A DNA stretch of 39,615 nt from Streptomyces sp. WAC06614 (GCF_003949795.1 NZ_RPRY01000031.1:1-39615); one strand, 5' to 3'; shown: positions 27,168 through 34,626, counted from the first letter of the stretch. Made by a program: numbers and translations. Notes: generated by a model from the sequence alone, not told the origin.

Positions 27168-27248
27168 GGCCCGGCCGGGCCGAGCCTCGGCTCCGGCTGG
27201 GCCTCGGCCCTGTATCCGTAGACCCGTAGCCCGTCATCCGGAGGACCC

Positions 27249-27959
27249 TTGTCCCGTTCCACCAAGCCCCTGCTGATCTCCGCCGGGGTCGCCCTGGCCG
27301 CCGTAGTCCTCGGGCTCGTCTCCTGGCAGACGACCGCGCCCGAGGGCCGTCGGGCCGGGCGGCCCGACAGTTCCGCCTCCGCCGGGGAGGAGTCCTCGGC
27401 CCGGTCCGCCCTGCAGAAGCTGGCCCGGCGCGACGCCGGGGACAAGCTCGCCACCGGGCGCGCCGACGCCCCCGTCGTGCTCATCGAGTACTCCGACTTC
27501 AAGTGTGGCTACTGCGGCAAGTTCGCCCGCGACACCGAGCCCGAGCTGATCAAGAAGTACGTCGCCGACGGCACCCTCCGCATCGAGTGGCGCAACTTCC
27601 CGATCTTCGGCGCCGAGTCCGAGGCCGCCGCCAAGGCCGCCTGGGCGGCGGGCCGGCAGGACCGGTTCGCGCAGTTCCACACCGCCGCCTACGCCGAGGG
27701 CTCCAAGGAGAAGGGCTTCGGCGAGGCGCGGCTGCTGGAGCTGGCCCGGGCCGCCGGCGTCGGCGACCTGGAGCGGTTCCGGCAGGACATGGCCGGCCCG
27801 GAGGCCGCCGAGGCCCTGCGCAAGGACCAGGAGGAGGGCTACCGCATCGGGGTCTCCTCCACCCCGTCCTTCCTGATCAACGGCCGCCCGATCGCCGGCG
27901 CCCAGCCGCTCTCGGCCTTCACCCGGGCGGTCGAGGAGGCCAAGGCGGCGGCGCAGTGA
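27249..27959 (+). CDS. DsbA-like thioredoxin-fold oxidoreductase
   Basis: 236 residues. One N-terminal membrane helix (LLISAGVALAAVVLGLVSW) anchors an extracellular DsbA/thioredoxin domain. The redox motif is CGYC in VLIEYSDFKCGYCGKFARD (about residue 88), and the cis-Pro loop is GVSSTPSFLINGRPI. It should make or shuffle disulfides in exported proteins. The start is a TTG with GGAGGA five bases upstream. The stop overlaps the next gene by 4 bp (GTGA), so it is coupled to the CcdA-like membrane partner. Confidence 0.92.
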   Translation: MSRSTKPLLISAGVALAAVVLGLVSWQTTAPEGRRAGRPDSSASAGEESSARSALQKLARRDAGDKLATGRADAPVVLIEYSDFKCGYCGKFARDTEPELIKKYVADGTLRIEWRNFPIFGAESEAAAKAAWAAGRQDRFAQFHTAAYAEGSKEKGFGEARLLELARAAGVGDLERFRQDMAGPEAAEALRKDQEEGYRIGVSSTPSFLINGRPIAGAQPLSAFTRAVEEAKAAAQ

Positions 27960-28831
27960 GCCAGATCGGCTATCTGGCCGCCCTGCTCGGCGGCCTCCTC
28001 GCCCTGCTCAGCCCGTGCAGCGCCCTGCTGCTGCCGGCCTTCTTCGCGTACTCGATCGACTCCACCTCCCGGCTGCTGGCCCGGACCGGCATCTTCTACG
28101 CCGGCCTGGCCACCACCCTGGTGCCGCTGGGCGCGGCCTCGTCCTCGGCCGGCCGGTTCTTCCACGGCCACCGCGAGGAACTGGTCCTGGTGGGCGGCTG
28201 GCTGATCATCGTCCTGGGCCTCGCCCAGATCCTCGGCCTGGGCTTCGCCCCGCGGAAGCTCGCCGAGCTGTCCGGGCGGATCCGGCCGACGACCGCGCTC
28301 TCGGTGTACGCGCTGGGCGCGGTCTACGGCCTGGCCGGCTTCTGCGCCGGCCCGATCCTCGGCAGCGTGCTGACCGTGGCCGGGCTCAGCGGCAACCCGG
28401 TCCACGGCGGGCTGCTGCTGGCCGTGTACGCCCTGGGGATGGCCGTACCGCTGTTCGTGCTGGCGCTGCTCTGGGAGCGGTTCGAGCTGGGCCGGCGGAG
28501 CTGGCTGCGCGGGCGGGCCTTCTCGGTGGGCCGGCTGCACCTGCACACGACCTCGCTGCTGTCGGGCGCGTTCTTCATCCTGCTGGGGACGCTCTTCCTG
28601 GTGTTCGACGGGGCCGGCGCGCTGCCCGGGCTGCTGGACGTGGACGACTCGTTCGCCGTGGAGGAGTGGGTGCGCTCGGCCGCCGACGTGGTGCCGGACT
28701 GGGCCCTGCTGGCGCTGGTCGCGGTGGCCGCCCTGGCGGTCGGGGTGTTCCGCTGGCTCCGCCCGGCACGTACGGAGGACGGTGCGGGGGTCCGTACGGG
28801 CGAGGGCCGGACGGACGACGCGGAGGAGTAG
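27956..28831 (+). CDS. CcdA/DsbD-like transmembrane electron carrier
   Basis: 291 residues with six or more helices (LAALLGGLLALLSPCSALLLPAFF, FYAGLATTLVPLGAAS and others). The paired membrane cysteines of the CcdA family are in LLSPCSALLLP and GLAGFCAGPILGS. It carries electrons across the membrane to thioredoxin-like proteins outside, presumably the DsbA-like protein just upstream. GTG 27956 overlaps that gene. The hydrophilic tail is rich in Arg, Gly and Asp. A terminator follows. Confidence 0.92.
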   Translation: MSQIGYLAALLGGLLALLSPCSALLLPAFFAYSIDSTSRLLARTGIFYAGLATTLVPLGAASSSAGRFFHGHREELVLVGGWLIIVLGLAQILGLGFAPRKLAELSGRIRPTTALSVYALGAVYGLAGFCAGPILGSVLTVAGLSGNPVHGGLLLAVYALGMAVPLFVLALLWERFELGRRSWLRGRAFSVGRLHLHTTSLLSGAFFILLGTLFLVFDGAGALPGLLDVDDSFAVEEWVRSAADVVPDWALLALVAVAALAVGVFRWLRPARTEDGAGVRTGEGRTDDAEE

Positions 28832-28852
28832 CGGAGGAGTAGGAGAGAACGA

Positions 28853-28883
28853 GGAAGGCCCCGTCCGACGGACGGGGCCTTCC
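28853..28883. terminator. Terminator between the CcdA-like gene and tRNA-Phe
   Basis: A 14-bp stem GGAAGGCCCCGTCC / GGACGGGGCCTTCC closes a 3-base loop. It lies between convergent units and could stop both. It closely resembles the hairpin after purC. Confidence 0.88.
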
Positions 28884-28888
28884 GGTTG

Positions 28889-28962
28889 TGGCTGGGGCCG
28901 GGGTCGAACCGGCGACCTATCGCTTTTCAGGCGATCGCTCGTACCAACTGAGCTACCCAGCC
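28889..28962 (-). tRNA. tRNA-Phe (anticodon GAA)
   Basis: The acceptor GGCTGGG/CCCAGCC and anticodon loop CTGAAAA give GAA; the T-loop is GTTCGACCC. Last gene of a minus-strand Glu-Asp-Phe tRNA cluster. Confidence 0.96.
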
Positions 28963-28984
28963 ACGAAGCTCTTTCGAGCTCCAG

Positions 28985-29058
28985 CGATCCTGACGGGACT
29001 TGAACCCGCGACCTCCACCTTGACAGGGTGGCGAGCTAACCAACTGCTCCACAGGACC
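28985..29058 (-). tRNA. tRNA-Asp (anticodon GTC), second identical copy
   Basis: Identical to the gene at 22245-22318. It is the middle gene of the Glu-Asp-Phe cluster. Confidence 0.97.
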
Positions 29059-29096
29059 ATGTGCGTGCGAGAACAAGTCTCGCACAGGGTTGTGCG

Positions 29097-29169
29097 TGCC
29101 CCCAACGGGATTCGAACCCGTGCTACCGCCTTGAAAGGGCGGCGTCCTGGGCCACTAGACGATGAGGGC
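29097..29169 (-). tRNA. tRNA-Glu (anticodon TTC)
   Basis: The acceptor GCCCTCA pairs with TGGGGGC (one T:G), the anticodon loop is CTTTCAA, and the T-loop is GTTCGAATC. First gene of the tRNA cluster, divergent from the metallopeptidase. Confidence 0.95.
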
Positions 29170-29295
29170 TAAGGGCCCACCTGGGCGCTTTCCAGCGCGT
29201 CGGGGACGTGAGAAGCATATGGGATGCGGGGAGCTATCGCCAAAACGGTTTCGCCCCGGCGGGGGAGGCGGCCCCTGCGGAGGGAGAATGGCCGG

Positions 29296-29649
29296 GTGCT
29301 GGAGATGAGTCGTGAGGAGTTCGAGGAACTCGTCGCCGAGGCCCTGGACCGGATCCCGCCGGAACTGACGCGGCTGATGGACAACGTCGCCGTCTTCGTC
29401 GAGGACGAGCCGCCCGCGGAGGATCCGGAGCTGCTCGGGCTCTACGAGGGGACCCCGCTGACGGACCGCGGCGAGTGGTACGCCGGGGTGCTGCCGGACC
29501 GGATCACGATCTACCGCAATCCCACCCTCCGGATCTGCGAGAGCCGCGAGGACGTGGTGGAGGAGACGGAGATCACCGTGGTGCACGATATCCCGTCGTA
29601 CACCTCTTCGGGTGAGGAATCCCCTGTTCAGGTGACTCTCGCGGCTTGA
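29296..29649 (+). pseudogene. Host zincin metallopeptidase, 5' part cut off by the element
   Basis: From GTG 29296 (after GGAGGGAG) the frame encodes 96 residues of a minimal zincin-like metallopeptidase (PF06262 type): VLEMSREEFEELV, RLMDNVAVFVEDEPP, LLGLYEGTPLTDRGEWYAG, then EITVV. It then reaches the catalytic motif and breaks: VHD instead of VHE, followed by about 20 residues of element sequence to the stop at 29649. The lost end, [20 protein letters not shown], lies at 38100-38162. Joining the two gives 116 residues, the same length as the element-borne copy. Without HExxH the truncated product cannot be an active zinc protease. Confidence 0.9.
29584..29588. other. attL core
   Basis: CACGA, the last bases matching the ancestral gene (ACCGTGGTGCACGA) before element sequence TATCCCGTCGTACACC. 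The identical CACGA closes the element at 38100-38104. The 2-bp crossover of the serine integrase must lie inside it. Confidence 0.88.
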
Positions 29650-29675
29650 TCGCGGCCTGATCGGGCCGCCCGGGA

Positions 29676-30026
29676 TCAGCCCCAGCCCAGTTCGTGAAGC
29701 CGCTCGTCGTCGATGCCGAAGTGGTGGGCGATCTCATGAACAACGGTCACGGCGACTTCGTCAATCACGTCTGCCGGGGTCTCGCACATGCGTAGGGTCG
29801 GCCCCATGTAGATCGAGATGCGGTCCGGCAGCACCCCGGCGTACCACTCGCCCCGCTCGGTGAGCGGAGTCCCCTCGTAGAGCCCCAGAAGCTCCGGATC
29901 GTCCGCCGGGGGCTCGTCCTCCACGAACACGGCGACGTTGTCCATGATCCGTGTCAGCTCAGGCGGGATCGTGTCCAGGGCATCGGACACCAGCTCTTCG
30001 AAGGCTTCTCGCGTCATCTCCAGCAC
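29676..30026 (-). CDS. Element-borne replacement zincin metallopeptidase
   Basis: 116 residues: VLEMTREAFEELV, RIMDNVAVFVEDEPP, LLGLYEGTPLTERGEWYAG, and the intact catalytic motif [20 protein letters not shown]. It differs from the interrupted host copy at about 20 of the 93 residues from the internal Met up to HExxH. GTG 30026 is the start that matches the host gene, and even the upstream GGAGAATGGCC is shared; longer starts at 30050 or 30059 are in frame but lack good sites. The His-Glu codons are CAT-GAG, whereas the host has CAC-GAG, so the att core is absent. It lies downstream of the XRE regulator on the same strand, suggesting expression from the integrated element. Confidence 0.93.
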   Translation of the reverse strand: MLEMTREAFEELVSDALDTIPPELTRIMDNVAVFVEDEPPADDPELLGLYEGTPLTERGEWYAGVLPDRISIYMGPTLRMCETPADVIDEVAVTVVHEIAHHFGIDDERLHELGWG

Positions 30027-30089
30027 ACGGCCATTCTCCGTGAGCGACATCACTTCCACGGAGGAGAGGCGCGAGAAGCCTCCGGACGG

Positions 30090-30860
30090 TCACTCCGGCG
30101 CTTGGCTGTACCGCTCCAGAGCGGCCTTGCTGGTGGACCGGTCCACAAGCCGCAGCTCCCACGGCCCGGTGTTCACGTCGAAGTCCTTGCCGAAGCCGAC
30201 CCACTTCCCGGCCATCCGGCGGCCGGTCGGCTCGACCAGCAGTTGGATCGCACCGTGGTACCGGGCGCCCTGGTAGTAGCCGTCGGCGGCCGTCTGCTCC
30301 ACCCACGAGCCGGTCACCACGTTGCGATCAACGGTGAGATCCAGGGAGAGCGGGCTGTCCGGGTTGCTGGACGCCCCCGGAAGGCTCTGGGCGGTCAGCC
30401 GGTTCCCGTGCTGGACGATCACCACGTAGTGCTTGCCCTCGTACGTCGCGTCCCGGCTGGACGAGTAGAACTCGTACCGGCTGAGCCAGATCCCCGAGAA
30501 CGTCTCCCCGGTGACCGGTGCGGCGGTCGCGGCTGCGGAGGTGACACCCCCTGCTCCAGCGTCCATGTCATGTCCTCCTGACCCATCGGCGTGGACCCGT
30601 GCCATCGGTACCGGCAGGGCGAACCCCAGGGCTTCCACGGGTCGCCCTGTGACCCGTTCTAACGCCCTGGCGTAGACGCCCCGGGGTGTCTTGCTCGTCC
30701 CGGATTCCCAGCGCTGCACAAGGCGCTTGGACGCCTCGTTGGGCTCTCCCAGTTCGGCCCCCGCCTGGCGGAGCGCGTTGGCGAACTCGTCCTGGCTCAT
30801 ACGCAGGCCCATTCGTACGGCCCGCAGCACATCATTCGGCACCACAGCGGTCGTCGTCAT
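30090..30860 (-). CDS. XRE-family regulator with a beta-rich C-terminal domain
   Basis: 256 residues from ATG 30860. The helix-turn-helix lies near residues 8-60 (LRAVRMGLRMSQDEFANALRQ, ASKRLVQRWESGTSKTPRG, ALERVTGRPVEALGF). A flexible Gly/Ala linker leads to a domain of about 115 residues (ETFSGIWLSRYEFYSSSRD, GKHYVVIVQHGNRLTAQSL, GSWVEQTAADGYYQGARYHG, MAGKWVGFGKDFDVNTGPWEL). That domain looks like a small beta-barrel sensor. This is the likely master repressor of the element. Its start sits within TGACGTCA, next to a cluster of TGACGCC sites. No ribosome-binding site is obvious, so it may be leaderless. Confidence 0.85.
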   Translation of the reverse strand: MTTTAVVPNDVLRAVRMGLRMSQDEFANALRQAGAELGEPNEASKRLVQRWESGTSKTPRGVYARALERVTGRPVEALGFALPVPMARVHADGSGGHDMDAGAGGVTSAAATAAPVTGETFSGIWLSRYEFYSSSRDATYEGKHYVVIVQHGNRLTAQSLPGASSNPDSPLSLDLTVDRNVVTGSWVEQTAADGYYQGARYHGAIQLLVEPTGRRMAGKWVGFGKDFDVNTGPWELRLVDRSTSKAALERYSQAPE

Positions 30861-30891
30861 GACGTCAAAGCTAGACCGAACAGCCTTGCAA

Positions 30892-30956
30892 TGACACCGG
30901 TTTGACGCCCATTGAGGCGTCATTGACGCCCCTCTGAGTGACGCCCCGAAGACGCC
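30892..30956. promoter_or_regulatory. Cluster of TGACGCC operator-like sites
   Basis: TGACGCC occurs at 30903, 30924 and 30939. The inverted copy GGCGTCA at 30916-30922 forms a 20-bp dyad with the first. Variants TGACACC (30892) and GACGCC (30951) extend the array. Spacings of 21 and 15 bases suit cooperative binding. It lies between the XRE gene and the divergent small gene, so it is the probable switch region. The remainder of the gap to 31034 shows nothing else. Confidence 0.7.
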
Positions 30957-31034
30957 CGATTCGTCGTCGCTCTGCCCTGGTCCACAGGCGGAACATCAGG
31001 GCGTCGTGAGGCAGCTACGAGGGAGCGTGAGCGG

Positions 31035-31217
31035 ATGACCATGACGGTGCGGGTATCCCGCGACGGCGGCAGAACCTACGGCGGGGAGGTCGCCTTCCCC
31101 ACCGACCGGAGCGACAAGCCGTTGACCCCCGCAGCGTCCGCCGCGTGGCCTCCCTGCGAATGCCCCCGATGCTCCTCCCCGATCACGCACCATCCGACAC
31201 GGAAGGAAATGACGTGA
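31035..31217 (+). CDS. Small protein with a CECPRC motif
   Basis: 60 residues: VRVSRDGGRTYGGEVAFPTD, then AWPPCECPRCSSPITHH. The CxCxxC cluster with two His could bind zinc. ATG 31035 has GGGAG about ten bases upstream. Its stop overlaps the next gene's GTG (GTGA), which supports real translation. First gene rightward from the operator cluster. No named family is recognised. Confidence 0.65.
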   Translation: MTMTVRVSRDGGRTYGGEVAFPTDRSDKPLTPAASAAWPPCECPRCSSPITHHPTRKEMT

Positions 31218-31672
31218 CGATCACGAAGCAGCCGGCCGAGGTCTTGGGCCTCATCAGCCCGGACCTCCGGGAACGGCTCGCCCGGGACGTGCGCAAGACC
31301 TGGCCGGAGATGTCCGACGACCAGGGCGAGCGTGGAGTGAGCCAGATGGCGGCCTTCCTGGTGGCCTCGACGCTCACCGACGAGCCGCTCACCCCGTCCC
31401 TTCGGGTGGACCTGTTCTGGCACGCGTTCATCCAGCGGAGCGTCCCCTACGTGGCCTTCGCCAAGTCGCTCGGCGTGGAGTACATCCACCACGTCCCGGA
31501 CGACGACGAGACCGGTTCGGACCCCGAAGCGGGCAGGGCCGCCATGGAGGCGACGAAGGCGGCGATCCGCGCCGCCGGGTTCACCATCGACCCCGAGTTC
31601 TGGCCCAACGAGGGCGCGGCGGACTGCACGCAGTGCCACGCTGGGTGCACCGACAGCCCCGTGAACAAGTAG
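31214..31672 (+). CDS. WH...HH-motif protein, resembling the glycine-rich-domain (DUF1399) family
   Basis: 152 residues from GTG 31214, which follows GGAAGGAA and overlaps the upstream stop. The central block VDLFWHAFIQRSVPYVAFAKS followed by LGVEYIHHVPDDDE matches the D-x2-WH ... Y-x2-F ... F-x-HH-x-P pattern of proteins annotated as glycine-rich domain-containing. Asp, His and the HH pair may bind metal. The C-terminus ends with a CTQCHAGC cluster. The family has no established function. It is probably coupled to the small CECPRC protein as a pair. Confidence 0.65.
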   Translation: MTITKQPAEVLGLISPDLRERLARDVRKTWPEMSDDQGERGVSQMAAFLVASTLTDEPLTPSLRVDLFWHAFIQRSVPYVAFAKSLGVEYIHHVPDDDETGSDPEAGRAAMEATKAAIRAAGFTIDPEFWPNEGAADCTQCHAGCTDSPVNK

Positions 31673-31741
31673 CACGCCTCAGCGCGTCGGCCGCCCGGTC
31701 CCCACGCCGGGCGGCTGTCGCCATGACATGGGACGGACGCC

Positions 31742-32416
31742 GTGACCGACACTCGTAGCGCTGCCTGGGACACCTACTCGCAGAGCAAGCCCCAGCGCCG
31801 AAAGACCAACGCCAAGGGCGAGACCACCTGGTTCAACTGGACTCAGCACCCCGACCACGGACCGGGGGCCGAAGTGCTGTCCCTGCCGTCCGGAGGCAGG
31901 GTGCTGGACCTGGGGTGCGGTTCCGGTGGCAACGTCGCTCATCTCGCCACTCTCGGCATGGAAGCCGTGGGCATCGACCTGTCGCCGGCCCAGTTGGCCA
32001 AGGCCCGTGAGCGCTGGCCGGACATCGAAGGCATGACCCTGCACCGGGGAGACGCGCTCACCTTCATGCGGGGGCAGGCTCCGTTCGATGCGATCTACTC
32101 CGTCTTCGGTGCGGCCTACTTCACTGACCCGGCGGAGATGCTTCCCGCCGTCCACGCGACGCTCAAGCCCGGCGGGGTGTTCGCCATGTCCCAGCGGCCC
32201 GCCGTGGAGGGTTGCTACGGCTGTCAGGCGTCCTACATCCCACGGGGGCCCGATGAAGAACCCGCTGTGGTCAAGCGCTGGGACTACGAGCCGGACGTGT
32301 GGGCCGCCACGCTCAAGGAACACGGATACGTGGATGTCTCCGTGGATGTGATCCCGCCGCCCGTGGGCAGTCAGCGCACGGGGACCCTGCTGGTTCGAGG
32401 CCGGAGAAACGGCTAG
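31742..32416 (+). CDS. Class I SAM-dependent methyltransferase
   Basis: 224 residues. Motif I VLDLGCGSGGNVAHLA binds S-adenosylmethionine, followed by the acidic VGIDLSPAQLAKAR, GDALTFM and motif IV-like FDAIYSVFGAAYFTDP, then LKPGGVFAMSQRP. The opening TYSQSKPQRRKTNAKGETTWFNWTQHP-type region (basic then Trp-rich, about residues 10-40) is specific. Substrate unknown: a small molecule or DNA modification are both possible, but no DNA target-recognition domain is seen. GTG 31742 follows GGACGGA. The transcript ends in a terminator just downstream. Confidence 0.88.
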   Translation: MTDTRSAAWDTYSQSKPQRRKTNAKGETTWFNWTQHPDHGPGAEVLSLPSGGRVLDLGCGSGGNVAHLATLGMEAVGIDLSPAQLAKARERWPDIEGMTLHRGDALTFMRGQAPFDAIYSVFGAAYFTDPAEMLPAVHATLKPGGVFAMSQRPAVEGCYGCQASYIPRGPDEEPAVVKRWDYEPDVWAATLKEHGYVDVSVDVIPPPVGSQRTGTLLVRGRRNG

Positions 32417-32425
32417 CAAGCACGA

Positions 32426-32470
32426 AAGCCCCCGACAGCTACCCAGTACGTGGGCAGCCATCGGGGGCTT
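32426..32470 (+). terminator. Terminator after the methyltransferase gene
   Basis: The outer arms AAGCCCCCGA (32426-32435) and TCGGGGGCTT (32461-32470) enclose an inner GCTACCCA/TGGGCAGC stem. It separates the rightward genes from the leftward capsid module. The stretch 32471-32658 has no supported gene. Confidence 0.85.
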
Positions 32471-32658
32471 CGGTGGTGCTTCGAGGGGGCTAACTACCGT
32501 TTGGAGACCACTTTCTCAGGGGTGCGGAACGGGCTTTGCCCAGGTCAGACAGCGCCCAGGGCCCAAAAAAGGAGTCGCACCCAGGGCGCGTTTTCCGAGC
32601 TGGGGCCGGGATCGCCGGCGGGCACGCCCGGGAACTTCCGGACCGCTCTCTCCCTCCC

Positions 32659-32736
32659 TCAGAAGGGCGGAGCCGTGTAGCTCAGGTCCACGCGCGTCTT
32701 CGCCTTGTGGCACGGGCGGCACAGGAGCTGAAGCCT
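32659..32736 (-). pseudogene. HNH endonuclease 3' remnant
   Basis: Directly after the stop of the 137-residue ORF, in the same frame, the sequence reads RLQLLCRPCHKAKTRVDLSY to a stop at 32659. LQLLC-x2-CH-x-AKT is the usual C-terminal end of phage HNH nucleases. The front of the domain (the first His and the Asn) is missing. It looks like the scar of a deletion that removed most of the gene. Confidence 0.6.
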
Positions 32737-33150
32737 TCAGCGCAGGACGCACTGTGGGCATCCGATGACCCACGCATCCGAGTGTTCCTCTCGGTGGGCG
32801 TCGGCCGGTAGCCGCTCCTTGAGGGCGTAGCCGAACCTGGGGCACGACCGGCAACGGGTGGGAAGCCACGGGCGGTCATCCCCGCTGAGCACGGCTCGGC
32901 CATCGGGCCTTACCCACGCCGGGCGCATCCACGAGGGCCACTCGCTCAGCTCGTCGCTGGCTCCGGGAATCTCCCGGATCTGCCGGGCGACGAGCTGTCT
33001 GCCGTCGTTGAGCCTGTGGGGGGCGGGCACCACCCGGGCCCAGCCGATCCCGGTCAGGTAGTCGCCAACGTCGGACGGACAGCGGAGCCGCATCCCCGCC
33101 CCTGCCCGCATCCGGTCTACGAGGACCCCTCTGGTCAGCTCCACGAACAC
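32737..33150 (-). CDS. Hypothetical protein with a CxxC...CxxC ribbon
   Basis: 137 residues: VLVDRMRAGAGMRLRCPSDV, GDYLTGIGWARVVPAPHRLN, then RCRSCPRFGYALKERLPADA and WVIGCPQCVLR. Two CxxC pairs near the C-terminus suggest a zinc ribbon. The GTG at 33150 has no clear ribosome-binding site; it lies 7 bases past the stop of the small gene behind the capsid, so reinitiation is plausible. Position behind the capsid gene suggests a phage-derived function, but I do not recognise it. It could also be a chimera with a lost HNH gene, given the in-frame remnant behind it. Confidence 0.55.
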   Translation of the reverse strand: MFVELTRGVLVDRMRAGAGMRLRCPSDVGDYLTGIGWARVVPAPHRLNDGRQLVARQIREIPGASDELSEWPSWMRPAWVRPDGRAVLSGDDRPWLPTRCRSCPRFGYALKERLPADAHREEHSDAWVIGCPQCVLR

Positions 33151-33157
33151 GGGGCAC

Positions 33158-33334
33158 TCAGATCAATTCGGCAAGCTCAGCCGAGACGAGCCAGGCGGCC
33201 TCACCCTGGGGAACGTCGTAGACCCCACCGTTCTCAAGGACGTGGCTGGGGCTGCCGTCGCTGGTCGGGCCGTAGCTCATGTAGCCGGTCATGCGGACGG
33301 TCACGGTCGGCTCGGTGGTGTTGAAGATAGACAT
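33158..33334 (-). CDS. Small protein encoded directly after the capsid gene
   Basis: 58 residues, MSIFNTTEPTVTVRMTGYMS, then VLENGGVYDVPQGEAAWLVS. ATG 33334 has GAGAGG eight bases upstream and lies 12 bases past the capsid stop. Size and position fit the small genes that often follow major capsid genes in phages, possibly a head accessory protein, but there is no recognised domain. Confidence 0.65.
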   Translation of the reverse strand: MSIFNTTEPTVTVRMTGYMSYGPTSDGSPSHVLENGGVYDVPQGEAAWLVSAELAELI

Positions 33335-33346
33335 GATGCGAACCTC

Positions 33347-34516
33347 TCAGGCGGAAACGGTGATCTTGCAGACGGCGGCAGCATTCGGAACAGCGATAGC
33401 GGCACGGGCAATCGCGCGCACTGCCGTTCCGTCCTTGAGGAACCCGAACTGGTTGCTGATCTCAAAGCCGGCTGACTTCCGCCACACCGCGAACACCTGA
33501 TCGGCTTCGAAGACCAGAATTTCCGTGTCCGGCATGAACGACGAAAGCCGGACCCGCACGCCGAGAATCGAGCGCTGAATGCCCGCAGTGGGAGAACCGG
33601 CAGACTCGCTAAGAAGCGGCTTGAGGGACCCGGTTGCCTCACGTAGAGCCATAAGCGTGGTCCACATCTTCGGCCCCATCACGATCGCAGTAGCCTTCGC
33701 ATTGGCCGATTCGAGCTTTCCGAATGCGGTAACGAACCCGTCCAGATCCTTGAGGCCGCCCGTTACTGCGTGAGCCTGAATGCCGGGCGTCTTGGAAATG
33801 CCCACGAATCCCTTGCCCGCACCCGTTCCGATCAGGGCCTCACGGTCGAAGCCCAGCGCCACAGACCGCATGAGTGACTTGGCCATGGGGTTCAGGAAGG
33901 ACGCTCCACCGTCGTCCATCAGCTCATTGGCGATCAGGTCGGCGGCGGCGATCTTCTTCGGCGTGATCTTGAGTGGGTCCGAACCGAAACCGCCGGTGGG
34001 GAGGTCGTCAAGCTCACCCACGAAGCCGGCCGAGAAGTCGGATCGGATTACGGGAAACGAATAGGTCTCGGCGCTCGTCTCGACCCGCTGGACACCGCTT
34101 TCCATGACAACGGACTGCGGAGCGAGAAGGTCGATGAAGTTCCGGGCCACCTGTTCAGGACTGAAAGCCTTGCCCGTGCTCGGAGTCGTGATGCCCCGAG
34201 ACAGTTCGAGCGAACGGGCCATGAGTTCGCCAGGAGTCATCGCCATACGGGATTCCTTACCGTCGTGGTTACGTGTCGTCCCCATGAGTTGCAGGGGAGA
34301 TGTGATCCGCATTGCCGCTTCCTCTGCGGCGGCTGCCTCAAGGTGGCGCTTCATCTGGGTGTCTGCGTGACGGATCTTGTCGAGTAGTTCTGATTCCGCC
34401 TTACGTTCACCCGAAGTCAGAGAGCGCTTAGCGGGGTCCAAGTCGAGCTTGGCCAGAAGGTTTGTGTATTCGTCGCGCTTGGCCATGTGGGCGCGCGCCT
34501 GTTCCGCATGGGACAC
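33347..34516 (-). CDS. HK97-family major capsid protein
   Basis: 389 residues from GTG 34516, preceded by AAGGAG at ideal spacing. An N-terminal coiled-coil 'delta' scaffold region (about 1-75: QARAHMAKRDEYTNLLAKLD, ESELLDKIRHADTQMKRHLE) is retained. The HK97 fold follows: FPVIRSDFSAGFVGELDDLP, AADLIANELMDDGG, VALGFDREALIGTGAGKGFV, TAIVMGPKMWTTLMALREAT, ILGVRVRLSSFMPD, FAVWRKSAGFEISNQFGFLK. In phages the delta domain is removed by a protease, but no protease gene is present in the element. The retained delta domain argues against an encapsulin. GC is clearly lower than in neighbouring host genes. Confidence 0.9.
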   Translation of the reverse strand: MSHAEQARAHMAKRDEYTNLLAKLDLDPAKRSLTSGERKAESELLDKIRHADTQMKRHLEAAAAEEAAMRITSPLQLMGTTRNHDGKESRMAMTPGELMARSLELSRGITTPSTGKAFSPEQVARNFIDLLAPQSVVMESGVQRVETSAETYSFPVIRSDFSAGFVGELDDLPTGGFGSDPLKITPKKIAAADLIANELMDDGGASFLNPMAKSLMRSVALGFDREALIGTGAGKGFVGISKTPGIQAHAVTGGLKDLDGFVTAFGKLESANAKATAIVMGPKMWTTLMALREATGSLKPLLSESAGSPTAGIQRSILGVRVRLSSFMPDTEILVFEADQVFAVWRKSAGFEISNQFGFLKDGTAVRAIARAAIAVPNAAAVCKITVSA

Positions 34517-34626
34517 CGGTACTCCTTGGGGTGCGGGCATCAAAAAACCAGCGCCCCTCAATGGGGTGGCTGGCGTAGGGGTACTGGGGAGGCTCGGAAC
34601 GTCCCCTCACATGTATGAGTAAGTGT

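Noticed and set aside
26337..27229. Frames running through the 48-bp repeat that would encode Pro-rich repeats such as WPKPGPVEPSPVEP
   Set aside because: Three frames stay open because the unit is a multiple of three; none has a start site or continues into a domain.
33347..34516. Encapsulin rather than phage capsid
   Set aside because: The N-terminal coiled-coil delta domain is kept and the gene sits in an integrase-bearing element with no cargo enzyme; an HK97-type phage protein is simpler.
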